64,000 nucleotides of DNA from Neisseria musculi (GTDB lineage: Bacteria > Pseudomonadota > Gammaproteobacteria > Burkholderiales > Neisseriaceae), in NCBI RefSeq assembly GCF_014297595.2, contig NZ_CP060414.2:62001-126000 (forward strand), written 5' to 3'. Below, piece by piece: positions 23,514 to 32,957 of this stretch (within the stretch, counting starts at the first letter, position 1; each line of letters opens with the position of its first letter). The position numbers and the translations under genes are program-made. A model generated the notes under the pieces. That model ran no database searches. It saw only the letters and a program-made list of their open reading frames with translations, and had not been told where the DNA came from.

Positions 23514-23546
23514 AGCGCAAGCCATTGATTTATAATGGCTTGCGCT
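23514..23546 (+). terminator. tRNA-fMet terminator
   Basis: AGCGCAAGCCAT and ATGGCTTGCGCT form a 12-bp stem with a nine-base loop followed by TTTTC, eight bases after the tRNA. Confidence 0.85.
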
Positions 23547-24172
23547 TTTCTTATATAAGAATTCTGTAACTTTTCTGTAACAAAGTAAAAATCTCATCCC
23601 TGTATTTGCTCTGGGCTTCCCCTCCTTGTTGTATCTACTCTCCCTGCAATCTACAAAAACGTAGTTCTTCTACACTCTACTTTTTCCGCACTCTGCACTC
23701 TACACATGACGTATACACTTTTTTCTGCTGCCTCTTTGCGCTCTATCTGGGGGGGGCTCAAAAAAAAATTTCAAAATTTCAAAATTTCAACTTTCCGCTC
23801 TTGCCGCTCACGGCTCGCCCTGCTCGTCCGACCCTGTGCCGCCTGAATCAAAATACCAGCCGAAAACCGCGCGGCTGGTATTTCAAAAAGCAAGGGCTGG
23901 TGTACCGTTCCCGACAACCGCCCTGTGCTGCTGGTTTTGCCTTTACAATAACGCTATACGCTGGTTCTTCGGCTTACCAACAGGGCAATTATACACCTCC
24001 TACCGTGTCCGCTCAAAGGCTCTCCGTCCAGTTGTCATCTGCCGTTGTCGTTACGTTGTCTAGTATCCTTTGCTGCATCCGCTTATCGTTTCTGCCCAAC
24101 CCTGCCGCTCTTGGCGGCTGGTGTAGTACCCGATACCGCCACGCTGCCGATTGCTGCAAGTTCTGTCGCACC
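23547..24172. other. Non-coding stretch at the edge of a phage relic
   Basis: About 625 bases with no convincing gene. It is pyrimidine-rich on the plus strand, has a short AAATTTC-type tandem near 23766-23790 and a strong hairpin at 23851-23883. Its position between tRNA-fMet and a filamentous-phage replication gene relic suggests it is the phage intergenic or attachment region, but this is inference. Confidence 0.3.
23851..23883 (-). terminator. 12-bp hairpin in relic phage DNA
   Basis: AAATACCAGCCG pairs with CGGCTGGTATTT around a nine-base loop, with a T-rich 3' side on the minus strand. It could be a terminator of the minus-strand phage genes or a structural element of the phage intergenic region. 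Confidence 0.5.
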
Positions 24173-24464
24173 CTTTGCCCTGAAAGCCCGTTTCGAGGAT
24201 TTCCCGATACGGCACGGCAGCGGGAATCCGGCCGGGAGCAGCGGCTTCGATGCGGGAGCGGATATAGTCTTTAAAGGGGTCGGGCTTGCCGGGTTTTGAT
24301 TGGTCATGCCTTGAATGGATTTGCCTTGTTGTTTAAGCGCTTTGATGGCCGCAACCGTCTCCTGATTCAACATGAAAGCAGCCTTTGTTTTAGAGCTGCG
24401 AGTTTAAGTCAGGGGGGCAATTTTTGACTGCCGTCAGGTGGTCATTTTTACACTGCCGGTAACA
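24173..24464 (-). mobile_element. IS21-family fragment (5' end with istA start)
   Basis: The outer end (TGTTACCGGCAGTG on the minus strand) and the first part of istA are nearly identical to the copy at 51394-51760. Relative to that copy an internal block of about 79 bases is missing after the codons G-M-T, and everything beyond F-Q-G-K is gone. The break at 24173 joins unrelated sequence. The fragment can encode no working transposase. Confidence 0.85.
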
Positions 24465-24479
24465 ACAGCAAGCAGGCTC

Positions 24480-25165
24480 CAAGCCTTTCGGATATCTGTC
24501 GTCACCACCAATCGGCATTCCAACAATCTGCCTGTCGTCAAGACCGACATCACGCATGAAGCGCATTAAGGCACCAACGGAATTTTTCCGTGTCTGACCT
24601 TATAGCCGAAAGTCAAATTAAGCGTTTTTCCCTCACCGATATGCGCCGTTCGTGGATCATGTTTTTAAAAGTTTGGCAAATCGGAAAAGCCCCCGAAAAA
24701 TAGCCGTCCGAATGTTTCAATATATCCGGCGGGATTTCTATATCGCTGTGATTGAACTGAATTTCAAAGCGGCACCGGTTCGATTCCTTATCATCCAACT
24801 GCCTGCCTTTTTCGCACATGCAGACAAACTTTGCGTTTTTCTTCCTGCCGGCATAAAACGCTTTGCCCGTTCCATCTTCCCGGTCATTTCCGACTTAGGC
24901 CGTATATTGTGATGGTCGAAACAGCCGTTATCGCGGTCTGACAAAGCTTGTTCGGGGCTTATCCGCCATCTAAAAAATCGAGAGCCAAACCACAGCGGGT
25001 GATGCGCGGCATTATGGCATTTTGCAGAAAGTCGAAAAGGCGGTTTTCCCGGCGATAGGAAACCAAATTACAGCCTAAACCTTTCCATTCGATTAAGACG
25101 GTATCCAGCTTTCCACCGTAATGCACTTCCCCATAATCGGCCGATTCGGAACCGAGTCTGATAAA
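24480..25165 (-). pseudogene. Filamentous-phage replication initiation protein relic
   Basis: Reading the minus strand across several frames gives a continuous protein-like series: Y-G-E-V-H-Y-G-G-K-L-D-T-V-L-I-E-W-K-G, then R-R-E-N-R-L-F-D-F-L-Q-N-A, M-P-R-I-T-R-C, A-L-S-D-R-D-N-G-C-F-D-x-H-N, K-G-R-Q-L-D-D-K-E-S and R-F-E-I-Q-F-N-H-S-D-I-E-I-P. This is the pattern of the Rep_trans/Phage_CRI replication initiators of Neisseria filamentous prophages. Stops and frameshifts (for example after L-D-F-L-D-G-G) show it is dead. Confidence 0.7.
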
Positions 25166-25330
25166 AAATGGGTGTAGTGTCCGGTTTGGTTTTGCTCCCC
25201 ACTCATGGGGTTGGTTTTTTTGTTGCTCCCCCTGTTAGTCTAGGCGGGGAGGCGGCCTTCGGCGGGTTCCGCCGTGTCTGCCGCCGTGCAGGGCGCGCCG
25301 TCTGCCACGCCATTCCCCGCCACAGCCTTA

Positions 25331-25564
25331 TTACTCCCCGCCATCATTGCAAAACAACCTTGTCCATGATTTCGCACACAGCCAAACGCCCAAATTCTTC
25401 GAATTCTGACAAGGTTTTATTCGGCAAGTCAGGATTTCGGATAGGGAAATTAACGGTTTTAATACAGCGTACATCGGCGTTTTTATCTTCCTTGAAAAGC
25501 GAACGATGTAGGATTTGGGGAAACTGTAAGAATCAAGATTTACGGTGCAGTAAACAATGCACAT
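25331..25564 (-). CDS. Small hypothetical protein in phage relic
   Basis: A 77-residue open frame (M-C-I-V-Y-C-T-V-N-L-D-S) without recognised motifs, next to the decayed phage replication gene. It could be a phage-derived peptide or a chance frame; no clear ribosome-binding site is visible. Confidence 0.25.
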   Translation of the reverse strand: MCIVYCTVNLDSYSFPKSYIVRFSRKIKTPMYAVLKPLISLSEILTCRIKPCQNSKNLGVWLCAKSWTRLFCNDGGE

Positions 25565-25569
25565 GATAA

Positions 25570-26037
25570 AACCCCTTCACTTGGCGTTTGAGTTAGCGGG
25601 GCTTTAGGTTTGTAAGATATGATCCCCTTACGTGGGGTGAAAGATATAAGGTTGGATAGATGCGCTAATTTTGCATATTTATAGTTGTCAGGGAAGAGCT
25701 TTAGGTGAAGAGAGAGCATTTCAAGGCATGGAGATGGTTGTGCTAGATTCCTTTGCTGCACTGTAGTAATCGTGCAGCTTTGAAGAGTTCTTTGAGTGAG
25801 AGTTTTGGAGTTTTTTTGAGTAGGCTATATTGGGATTATGCCGAAAATATGTTGATATGTTACATATTTTTAATATGGGTATGTTGATGGGTAAGTAATT
25901 ATCAATAATATAAAGTAGTGGTTTTATTTGTTGCTGTCGGTCTGACTGCTTCAGCAGTAGAACAAAATAAATAGTTCAGTGATTGCATTTTTCTTATGTT
26001 GATTCAGTTGGCTATTTTCATTTTAACATTTCAATCT
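25570..26037. other. AT-rich region upstream of nosR
   Basis: About 470 bases, strongly AT-rich and without open frames of note. It separates the phage relic from the nos cluster. Low G+C relative to the nos genes suggests non-coding regulatory or foreign DNA. Confidence 0.4.
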
Positions 26038-26079
26038 TTGATTTCAGTCAAATTATACCTGATTTATTATTCATATAAT
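26038..26079 (+). promoter_or_regulatory. FNR-dependent class II promoter of the nos cluster
   Basis: TTGATTTCAGTCAA at 26038-26051 matches the FNR consensus TTGAT-N4-ATCAA at nine of ten positions. A perfect -10 hexamer TATAAT lies at 26074-26079. The box centre (26044.5) would be at about -41.5 relative to a start near 26086, the exact class II geometry. No good -35 hexamer is present, as expected for an activator-dependent promoter. This predicts induction of nosR and downstream genes under oxygen limitation. Confidence 0.8.
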
Positions 26080-26117
26080 ATATATTTAATAGTGTATGAA
26101 TTAAGTTGGGAGCTGTC

Positions 26118-28451
26118 ATGTTCAACTTTATAATGAATGCACTACGGAGCCGCATTCCCCGACAGGTTGCTGTTTGTCTGCTCTTTGTATTGGGAGCTTT
26201 CCTTATGCATCCTGTTTGGGCTGAGCGTTTGCCGGAGTTTCTGTCAAAAATTCCACCTGCTGAAATTTTTCCGGGTGCTGATCGCTATGGGGAACCGGAG
26301 GGCAAACCGTTGGTTGCGCCTGTGTACAAAGGGCAAGAGAAGCTTGGTTTGGTGTATATAACCACAGATGTTGTGAATACGCGCGGTTATTCCAGCAAAC
26401 CGATTGATACGATGATGGCGCTTTCCAATGACGGAACTATCGTCGGCGCCAAATTGGTGGCACATAACGAGCCTATCGTGCTAATCGGTATTCCGCAGTC
26501 GAAAGTTGATAAGTTTATTCAAGATTATGTGGGTTTGAATTTGGTGAAATCGCCGCTCAAGCCCGGCAGCATGCCTTCCGACATTATCAGCGGCGCCACG
26601 GTAACGCTGATGGTGATTAATGACGGTATACAGCGTTCCATCAAGGCTATTGCACCGGTATACAAACTCGGCACGCCGCAGGCGGCGGAGGCGGTTCGGG
26701 GGACTCCGGAAGCCAGCGTTCCGGCTTTTCAAGGTGCCCGGAACACCGTACGTACACGGCCCCGCCGCATCATCAACCAAGACAAACAGGATGTGCTTTC
26801 TTGGAAAGAGCTATTGGCGCAAAAAGCGGTGGCGAAACTGCATCTGACGGTGGGCGAAGCCAACAAACTGTTTGAGCGGAGCGGCAAAACGGCGGCGGTC
26901 GAGCACCCCGAGCTCGGCCCCGACGATGCTACTTTTATCGATTTGTATGTGGCGCTGGCTTCACAGTCGGCTATCGGTAAAAGCCTGCTCGGGGAAGTGG
27001 GCTGGAATGCTTTGAAAGGCCGTCTGAAACCGAACCAGCAGGCTCTGGTAATCGCGGGAGAGGGGCGTTATTCGTGGAAGGGGTCGGGCTATGTGCGCGG
27101 CGGCATTTTCGATCGCATCGAGATTATTCAGGGCGACACCAGCTTCCGTTTTACCGACGCGCAACACGAGCGCCTGACGGCGCTGGAGGCAGAAGGTGCG
27201 CCGCAATTTAAGGAAGTGTCGCTGTTTACGGTGCCGGAAGATGCGGCTTTCGATGGTGCCGAGCCGTGGCGGGCGCAGCTGGTCATACAGCGCACCACCG
27301 GCGTAAGCGACAAGGCGTTTGTTACCGCTGATTTGGATTACGGGCTGCCGCAGGGTTTTTATGCGGACGACCCGAATGCGCCGCCGGTGGAGATTCCGCC
27401 CGAAGCCTTACCCGCTCAGACGGCCTCTGATACGCTTTCTGAAGCCGACACAGGCGGCGGGCAGGTGCATTTGTGGAAGCAGGTTTGGGCGGGCAAGGTC
27501 TGGCAGATTGCTGTGGTGTTGCTTTCTTTGCTGGTGTTGGCGGCGGTGTTTTTCTTTCAGGATACTTTGGCGAAACACCCGGTTTTCTACGACCGTTTCC
27601 GCTTGGCCTATCTGGCGTTCAGCTTGTTTTTTATCGGCTGGTATCTGCAAGCGCAGCTTTCGGTGGTAAACGTGCTTACTTTTACCACGTCGCTGCGTAC
27701 GGGGTTCAGTTGGGATTATTTCCTGATGGATCCGATAGTGTTTATTTTATGGAGTGCATCGGCGGTTTCGCTGCTGTTTTGGAACCGCGGGGCATTCTGC
27801 GGCTGGCTATGCCCGTTTGGCGCTTTGCAGGAATTGTCGAACCGTATCGCCAAAAAGCTGGGCGTGAAACAGCTTAACGTGTCTTTTGGCGTGCATACCC
27901 GTTTGGCGGCTTTGAAATATGTGGTCTTTATGGTGTTGTTCGGCGTATCGCTTTATGACTTGGGCTTAGCCGAGCGGCTTTCGGAGGTGGAGCCGTTTAA
28001 AACGGCGGTTATCCTGAAATTCATGCGCGAGTGGTGGTGGGTGCTGTTTGCCGCTGCGCTGCTTGCCGCCGGCCTGTTTGTCGAGCGTTTTTTCTGTCGT
28101 TATCTCTGCCCGCTGGGCGCGGCGATGGCCGTTCCCGCCCGACTGAGGATTTTCGACTGGCTGCGCCGCTACCATATGTGCGGCAACCCGTGCCAGTTGT
28201 GCGCCAACGAATGTCCCGTGCAGGCCATCGAGCCGGAAGGCCGGATTAACCCCAACGAATGCATCCAGTGCCTGCACTGCCAAGTGCTGTACCACCATAC
28301 CACCCGCTGCCCGCAGGTGGTGTCGGTGTTGAAGAAAAAAGCCCGGCAGGCGGCGGCTAAGGGTGAAGCGGAAACACAAAAGCCGCAGGAGCAGGTGGTG
28401 CGGTTTGTACCGCAGAGGCCGTCTGAAAACGAAGGGCGCCCTGCCGAATAA
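26118..28451 (+). CDS. nosR: NosR, membrane electron donor/regulator of N2O reduction
   Basis: A 777-residue membrane flavo-iron-sulfur protein that supplies electrons to NosZ and is needed for nos expression and activity. An N-terminal signal segment is followed by a periplasmic FMN-binding domain with the flavinylation motif S-G-A-T at residues 158-161. Several membrane spans in the C-terminal half follow, with two C-x-x-x-C-P motifs (C-G-W-L-C-P near 561 and C-R-Y-L-C-P near 661) and a cytoplasmic ferredoxin-like part beginning C-G-N-P-C-Q-L-C-A-N-E-C-P near 688. The ATG at 26118 has a GGGAG site five bases upstream. It is first of the cluster, behind the FNR promoter. The ApbE encoded at the end of the cluster would attach FMN to the SGAT threonine. 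Confidence 0.95.
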   Translation: MFNFIMNALRSRIPRQVAVCLLFVLGAFLMHPVWAERLPEFLSKIPPAEIFPGADRYGEPEGKPLVAPVYKGQEKLGLVYITTDVVNTRGYSSKPIDTMMALSNDGTIVGAKLVAHNEPIVLIGIPQSKVDKFIQDYVGLNLVKSPLKPGSMPSDIISGATVTLMVINDGIQRSIKAIAPVYKLGTPQAAEAVRGTPEASVPAFQGARNTVRTRPRRIINQDKQDVLSWKELLAQKAVAKLHLTVGEANKLFERSGKTAAVEHPELGPDDATFIDLYVALASQSAIGKSLLGEVGWNALKGRLKPNQQALVIAGEGRYSWKGSGYVRGGIFDRIEIIQGDTSFRFTDAQHERLTALEAEGAPQFKEVSLFTVPEDAAFDGAEPWRAQLVIQRTTGVSDKAFVTADLDYGLPQGFYADDPNAPPVEIPPEALPAQTASDTLSEADTGGGQVHLWKQVWAGKVWQIAVVLLSLLVLAAVFFFQDTLAKHPVFYDRFRLAYLAFSLFFIGWYLQAQLSVVNVLTFTTSLRTGFSWDYFLMDPIVFILWSASAVSLLFWNRGAFCGWLCPFGALQELSNRIAKKLGVKQLNVSFGVHTRLAALKYVVFMVLFGVSLYDLGLAERLSEVEPFKTAVILKFMREWWWVLFAAALLAAGLFVERFFCRYLCPLGAAMAVPARLRIFDWLRRYHMCGNPCQLCANECPVQAIEPEGRINPNECIQCLHCQVLYHHTTRCPQVVSVLKKKARQAAAKGEAETQKPQEQVVRFVPQRPSENEGRPAE

Positions 28452-28547
28452 GCCGGTTTGCCTTAACCGGCACCATTTTTAGAGTATTTAACCCGTTGCG
28501 GCAGGCCGTCTGAAAGGCTGCCGGTATTTCTAACAAGGAGAGTTGAA

Positions 28548-30521
28548 ATGTCAGACAATCAAGAAAAATTAGGGCAGGCAGGCCTGAGCCGCCGCTCGTT
28601 TTTAGGCACGGCTGCGGTATCGGGCGCGGGTTTGGCAGGTGCCGGCCTGCTCGGCTTGGCGGGCTGCTCCAACGGCGGCGAAGGCGGTGCGGCCAGCGGC
28701 GCATCGGGGGCGGCGGCTAAACCGGGCGGCGAAGGCGGCCTGTCTTACCATGTCGGACCGGGCGAACTCGACCAATATTATGCGTTCAACTCCAGCGGCC
28801 AAACCGGCGAGCTGCGTATTTTGGGCGTACCTTCTATGCGCGAGCTGCTGCGTATTCCCGTATTCAATATGTGCAGCGCCACCGGCTGGGGGCGTACCAA
28901 CGAAAGCCGTAAGATTCTGAATGCCGGTATTACGCCGGAAACCCGCGAATACCTGAAGAAAACCGGCCAGCCGGTTATCCCCAACGGCGATTTGCACCAC
29001 CCGCACATGTCGTTTACCGACCAAACTTACGACGGCCGCTATGTTTACGTAAACGATAAAGCCAACAACCGTGTGGCGCGTATCCGTTGCGACGTGATGA
29101 AAACCGACAAAATTCTGGAAATCCCCAATGTTTCCGGCGTACACGGCCTGCGCCCGCAGCGTTATCCGAAAACAGGCTATGTGTTTGCCAACGGCGAACA
29201 CATCGTGCCGGTTCCCAACAACGGCACGCTTTTAGACGACCCCAAGAAAAACTGGTGGGCGGTTTATACGGCGGTAGACGGCGAAACCATGCAGGTGGCC
29301 TGGCAGGTTATGGTTGACGGCAATCTGGATAATGGCGATGCCGACTATCAGGGCAAATATTCTTTCGCCACCTGTTACAACTCCGAAAAAGGCACCACTG
29401 TTACCGAAGCGTCGGCCAACGAGCAGGACTGGTGCGTGGTGTTCAATATCGCCGCCATCGAAGAGGGTGTCAAAAACGGAGATTTTAAAGAAATTGGCGG
29501 CGTGAAAGTATTGGACGGCCGCGCCGAGGCCAAATCCAAATACACCCGCTACATTCCCGTACCCAACTCGCCGCACGGTTGCAACGCTTCGCCCGACGGC
29601 AACTACATCATGCTCAACGGCAAACTCTCTCCCACCGTAACCGTGCTCGACGTGCGCAAGCTTGACGATTTGTTTGCCGGCAAAATCAAAGAACGCGACG
29701 TGGTGGTGGCCGAGCCGGAGCTGGGTTTGGGGCCGCTGCACACCGCGTTCGACGGCCGCGGCAACGCCTACACCACGCTGTTTATCGACAGCCAGATGGT
29801 AAAATGGAACATCGAAAAAGCCATCGCCGCTTATCAAAACAAAGATAAAAAAGGCGACTACATCATTCAGAAACTCGATGTGCATTACCAGCCTGGCCAC
29901 AACCACACCACGATGGGCGAAACCAAAGAGGCTGATGGCAAATGGTTGGTTTCTTTGAATAAATTTTCGAAAGACCGCTTCTTGAACGTTGGCCCCCTCA
30001 AGCCGGAAAACGATCAGCTTATCGACATTTCCGGCGACGAAATGAAGTTGGTGCACGACGGCCCCAGCTTTGCCGAGCCGCACGATATGCTGCTGGTGGC
30101 CTCATCTAAAGTGAAGCCGCTGAAAACGTGGGACCGCAAAGACCAGTGGATGTGGGAAGACGCAGTGAGGCAGGCCGAAAAAGACGGTGTGAAGCTGGAG
30201 AGCGCAGCCAATGTCATCCGCGAAGGCAACAAAGTACGTGTGTATATGACCGCCGTCGCACCCGTGTTCAGCGTGCCGCATTTTGAAGTGAAACAGGGTG
30301 ACGAAGTAACCGTATATGTAACCAATATGGAAACCATCGAAGATCTCACTCACGGCTTTACCCTCGAAGGCCACGGTATTGCCATGGAAGTCGGCCCGCA
30401 GGCCACTGCTTCGGTAACTTTTACCGCCGACCGCGTAGGCGTTTACTGGTATTACTGCCAATGGTTCTGCCATGCCCTGCATATGGAAATGTCGGGGCAG
30501 ATGATTGTGAAACCGAAATAA
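28548..30521 (+). CDS. nosZ: Nitrous oxide reductase (clade I)
   Basis: A 657-residue periplasmic copper enzyme reducing N2O to N2. The N-terminus has a Tat signal (S-R-R-S-F-L-G-T-A), which marks clade I. CuZ histidines begin with D-L-H-H-P-H-M-S around residues 148-155, and more lie in the beta-propeller (for example S-P-H-G-C-N-A and P-G-H-N-H-T-T). The C-terminal cupredoxin domain carries the CuA motif: C637 and C641, H645 and M648 in [14 protein letters not shown]. All visible ligands are present, so the enzyme should be functional. It follows nosR by 96 bases with an uptake site in the gap; AAGGAGAG precedes the ATG. Confidence 0.97.
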   Translation: MSDNQEKLGQAGLSRRSFLGTAAVSGAGLAGAGLLGLAGCSNGGEGGAASGASGAAAKPGGEGGLSYHVGPGELDQYYAFNSSGQTGELRILGVPSMRELLRIPVFNMCSATGWGRTNESRKILNAGITPETREYLKKTGQPVIPNGDLHHPHMSFTDQTYDGRYVYVNDKANNRVARIRCDVMKTDKILEIPNVSGVHGLRPQRYPKTGYVFANGEHIVPVPNNGTLLDDPKKNWWAVYTAVDGETMQVAWQVMVDGNLDNGDADYQGKYSFATCYNSEKGTTVTEASANEQDWCVVFNIAAIEEGVKNGDFKEIGGVKVLDGRAEAKSKYTRYIPVPNSPHGCNASPDGNYIMLNGKLSPTVTVLDVRKLDDLFAGKIKERDVVVAEPELGLGPLHTAFDGRGNAYTTLFIDSQMVKWNIEKAIAAYQNKDKKGDYIIQKLDVHYQPGHNHTTMGETKEADGKWLVSLNKFSKDRFLNVGPLKPENDQLIDISGDEMKLVHDGPSFAEPHDMLLVASSKVKPLKTWDRKDQWMWEDAVRQAEKDGVKLESAANVIREGNKVRVYMTAVAPVFSVPHFEVKQGDEVTVYVTNMETIEDLTHGFTLEGHGIAMEVGPQATASVTFTADRVGVYWYYCQWFCHALHMEMSGQMIVKPK

Positions 30522-30528
30522 TGTGGGC

Positions 30529-30572
30529 AGGCCGTCTGAAAGGGCGCAATGTGTCCGTTTTCAGTCGGCCTT
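30529..30572 (+). terminator. Imperfect DUS hairpin between nosZ and nosD
   Basis: AGGCCGTCTGAA faces TTCAGTCGGCCTT; the second arm has one substitution in the uptake core. It may partly terminate behind nosZ, which would favour high NosZ relative to its maturation factors. Confidence 0.45.
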
Positions 30573-30622
30573 TATTGTTGCTAAGTCGTTTGAAAAAATA
30601 AAGTAGGCCGGATTTCAAATAC

Positions 30623-31891
30623 ATGCATATCTCCTTCAATCTCGTTTTACTGCTGCTGGCTGTTTTTCAGACGGCCTTTGCCGGAACCACCGAAGTAGCT
30701 GCGGGCAGTGACCTGCAAAGCATCGTCAATCGTGCGCAGGCGGGCGACACGTTGCGTTTGGCGTCGGGAAAGTACCGCGGCCGAATCATCATCGGCAAGC
30801 CGCTCACAATCGAAGGCCCGGCCGACCGCAGCGCTGAAATCGAAGGCGACCGTACGGGGCGCACCGTATCCGTGCACGCACCCGACGTCGTATTGCGCAA
30901 CCTTACCGTAACCCGCTCCGGCCTGAGCTTGCCGGCCATGGATGCCGGCATTTACCTCGAACAAACCGCCGCCCGCGCCTTGGTAGAACACAATGACATT
31001 CTGGAGAACTCCGTCGGCGTGTATCTGCACGGCGCGCCCGATGCCTTAGTGAGGGCGAACAAAATCGTCGGCGACGCTAAATTGCGCCGCAACGAGCGCG
31101 GCAACGGTGTAACCGTGTGGAACGCCCCGGGCTCCAAAGTAACCGGCAACGACATTTCGCAAGGCCGTGACGGCATTTTTTCCAATGCCAGCACCAAAAA
31201 CGTGTTCAGCAACAACCGTTTCTCAAAGCTGCGTTACGCCGTCCACTATATGTACACCAACGACAGCGAAGTGAGCGGCAACTTTTCAGACGGCAACGAA
31301 ATCGGCTACGCCATCATGTTTTCAGAGCGGCTCAAAATCAACGATAACATTGCCGTCAACAGCACCAACCAAGGGCTGATGCTCAACTACGCCAACCATT
31401 CCGACATCCGCGGCAACGTCATCGACAAAGCCGGCAAATGCGTATTCGTGTACAACGCCAACTACAACAACCTGACCGGCAACCGTTTTGAAGGCTGCGC
31501 CACCGGCATCCACTTTACCGCAGCGGCCGAAGGCAACAAAATCTACGACAACGCCTTTGTCGGCAACCAAAACCAAATCAAATACGTCAGCACCCGCTAT
31601 GCAGACTGGGCGGAAGGAGGGCGCGGTAACTACTGGAGCGATAACAGCGCCTTCGATCTGGACGGCGACGGTTTCGGCGACAACGCCTACCGCCCCAACG
31701 GCATTACCGACCAAATCGTCTGGCGCGCCCCCGCCGCCCGCCTGCTGATGAACAGCCCGGCCGTGAGCATGGTCAAATGGGCGCAGTCGCAGTTTCCCGC
31801 CATCCTGCCCGGCGGCGTGGTGGACAGCAAACCGCTGATGGCGCCGCCGGAAAATAGAACGTTTGAGAAATACAAAGCCATGAAGGGGTAG
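30623..31891 (+). CDS. nosD: NosD, periplasmic copper-site maturation protein
   Basis: A 422-residue protein with a signal peptide of about 21 residues and a right-handed parallel beta-helix built of repeated N-x-x-x-x-N ladder segments, for example V-E-H-N-D-I-L-E-N-S and I-S-Q-G-R-D-G-I-F. NosD works with the NosFY ABC transporter in assembling the CuZ sulfide centre of NosZ, probably by delivering sulfur or copper. An uptake sequence lies inside the signal-peptide codons and encodes F-Q-T-A. The gene begins about 100 bases after nosZ. Confidence 0.93.
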   Translation: MHISFNLVLLLLAVFQTAFAGTTEVAAGSDLQSIVNRAQAGDTLRLASGKYRGRIIIGKPLTIEGPADRSAEIEGDRTGRTVSVHAPDVVLRNLTVTRSGLSLPAMDAGIYLEQTAARALVEHNDILENSVGVYLHGAPDALVRANKIVGDAKLRRNERGNGVTVWNAPGSKVTGNDISQGRDGIFSNASTKNVFSNNRFSKLRYAVHYMYTNDSEVSGNFSDGNEIGYAIMFSERLKINDNIAVNSTNQGLMLNYANHSDIRGNVIDKAGKCVFVYNANYNNLTGNRFEGCATGIHFTAAAEGNKIYDNAFVGNQNQIKYVSTRYADWAEGGRGNYWSDNSAFDLDGDGFGDNAYRPNGITDQIVWRAPAARLLMNSPAVSMVKWAQSQFPAILPGGVVDSKPLMAPPENRTFEKYKAMKG

Positions 31892-31936
31892 GGCGCAAAG
31901 GCCGTCTGAAACCCGCAAACGCACCAAGGAGGAACG

Positions 31937-32827
31937 ATGGGCACATCGCACATCGCGTTAAACGCAGTGAGCAAGCAGTACGGTAGCCGTTTTGCCGTGA
32001 AAAACATCGACTTAACCCTGAAGGCCGGAGAATGCGCCGGCTTGGCGGGGCATAACGGCGCGGGCAAATCCACACTGATAAAACTGATGCTCGGCCTGAT
32101 TACCCCCAGCGCAGGTAGCGTGCGGCTGCTCGGCGAAGATGCTGCGGGCAGCCGCGCCGCATCCGTCCGCAGCCGAATCGGCTACCTGCCCGAAACCGCT
32201 GCCCTCCACCCCTCGCTTACCGGCAGGGAAACGCTGGATTTTTACGCCAAGCTGAAAAAACAGCCGGTCGGAAAAAACGCCGCTCTGCTCGAGCGCGTCG
32301 GCATCGAACAGGCGGCGGGCAGGCGCGTCGGAACGTATTCCAAAGGGATGCGCCAGCGTCTCGCTCTTGCCCAAGCCCTGCTCGGAGAGCCCAAAGTACT
32401 GCTGTTCGACGAACCCACTACCGGCCTCGACCCAGCATCGAGGCAGATGTTTTACGAAATCGTGCGCGAACTAGCCGGACAGGGCGCCGCCGTATTGCTC
32501 AGCACCCACGCTTTGGGCGAACTGGACGGCCATGCCGACCGCATCGTCGTGATGAAAAATGGCAGCAAAGTTGCCGACGGCAGCATGGACGAGTTGCAAA
32601 TCCAAAGCGGCCTGCCCGCCACCGTGCGCGTACAGCTCAAACGGCCCGCCGGCCTGCCGGCAAACTGGGTTTCAGACGGCCTGACCTACACCGCGCAGTG
32701 TCCGGTGGAGCGGAAAGCCGAGCTGTTGCGGGAGCTCGGCAGTTTGGACAATATCAGGCAAATTGACATCCACACCCCCACACTCGACGACATGTACGCC
32801 GAATTTTTGAAGCGGGAAGATGTGTAG
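31937..32827 (+). CDS. nosF: NosF, ABC transporter ATPase
   Basis: A 296-residue cytoplasmic ATPase. Walker A is G-H-N-G-A-G-K-S-T at residues 38-46. The signature is Y-S-K-G-M-R-Q-R-L-A-L-A and Walker B is K-V-L-L-F-D-E-P-T-T-G-L-D-P. A switch histidine is in L-L-S-T-H-A-L-G-E. It energises the NosY permease for NosZ copper-site assembly. GGAGGA lies eight bases upstream of the ATG. A DUS falls within the gene near 32672. Confidence 0.93.
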   Translation: MGTSHIALNAVSKQYGSRFAVKNIDLTLKAGECAGLAGHNGAGKSTLIKLMLGLITPSAGSVRLLGEDAAGSRAASVRSRIGYLPETAALHPSLTGRETLDFYAKLKKQPVGKNAALLERVGIEQAAGRRVGTYSKGMRQRLALAQALLGEPKVLLFDEPTTGLDPASRQMFYEIVRELAGQGAAVLLSTHALGELDGHADRIVVMKNGSKVADGSMDELQIQSGLPATVRVQLKRPAGLPANWVSDGLTYTAQCPVERKAELLRELGSLDNIRQIDIHTPTLDDMYAEFLKREDV

Positions 32828-32957
32828 GCGCGGCGGTAGCCCGAAAGCGGCGCAATTTTGAGGCCGCCGTGTTTTTTAAGACAGAGGCCGTCTGAAAAAT
32901 ATTTTCGATAAAAAACGTATTTGTGCCGGTGCAGAAGCACCGAAGGAACCGGAAAAC

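Noticed and set aside
24083..24373. 96-codon minus-strand frame that looks like a small gene
   Set aside because: Its first 24 residues are the istA start and the rest results from an internal deletion and a fusion to unrelated DNA.
29232..30083. 283-codon minus-strand frame opposite nosZ
   Set aside because: Shadow frame; the copper-ligand motifs are on the plus strand.
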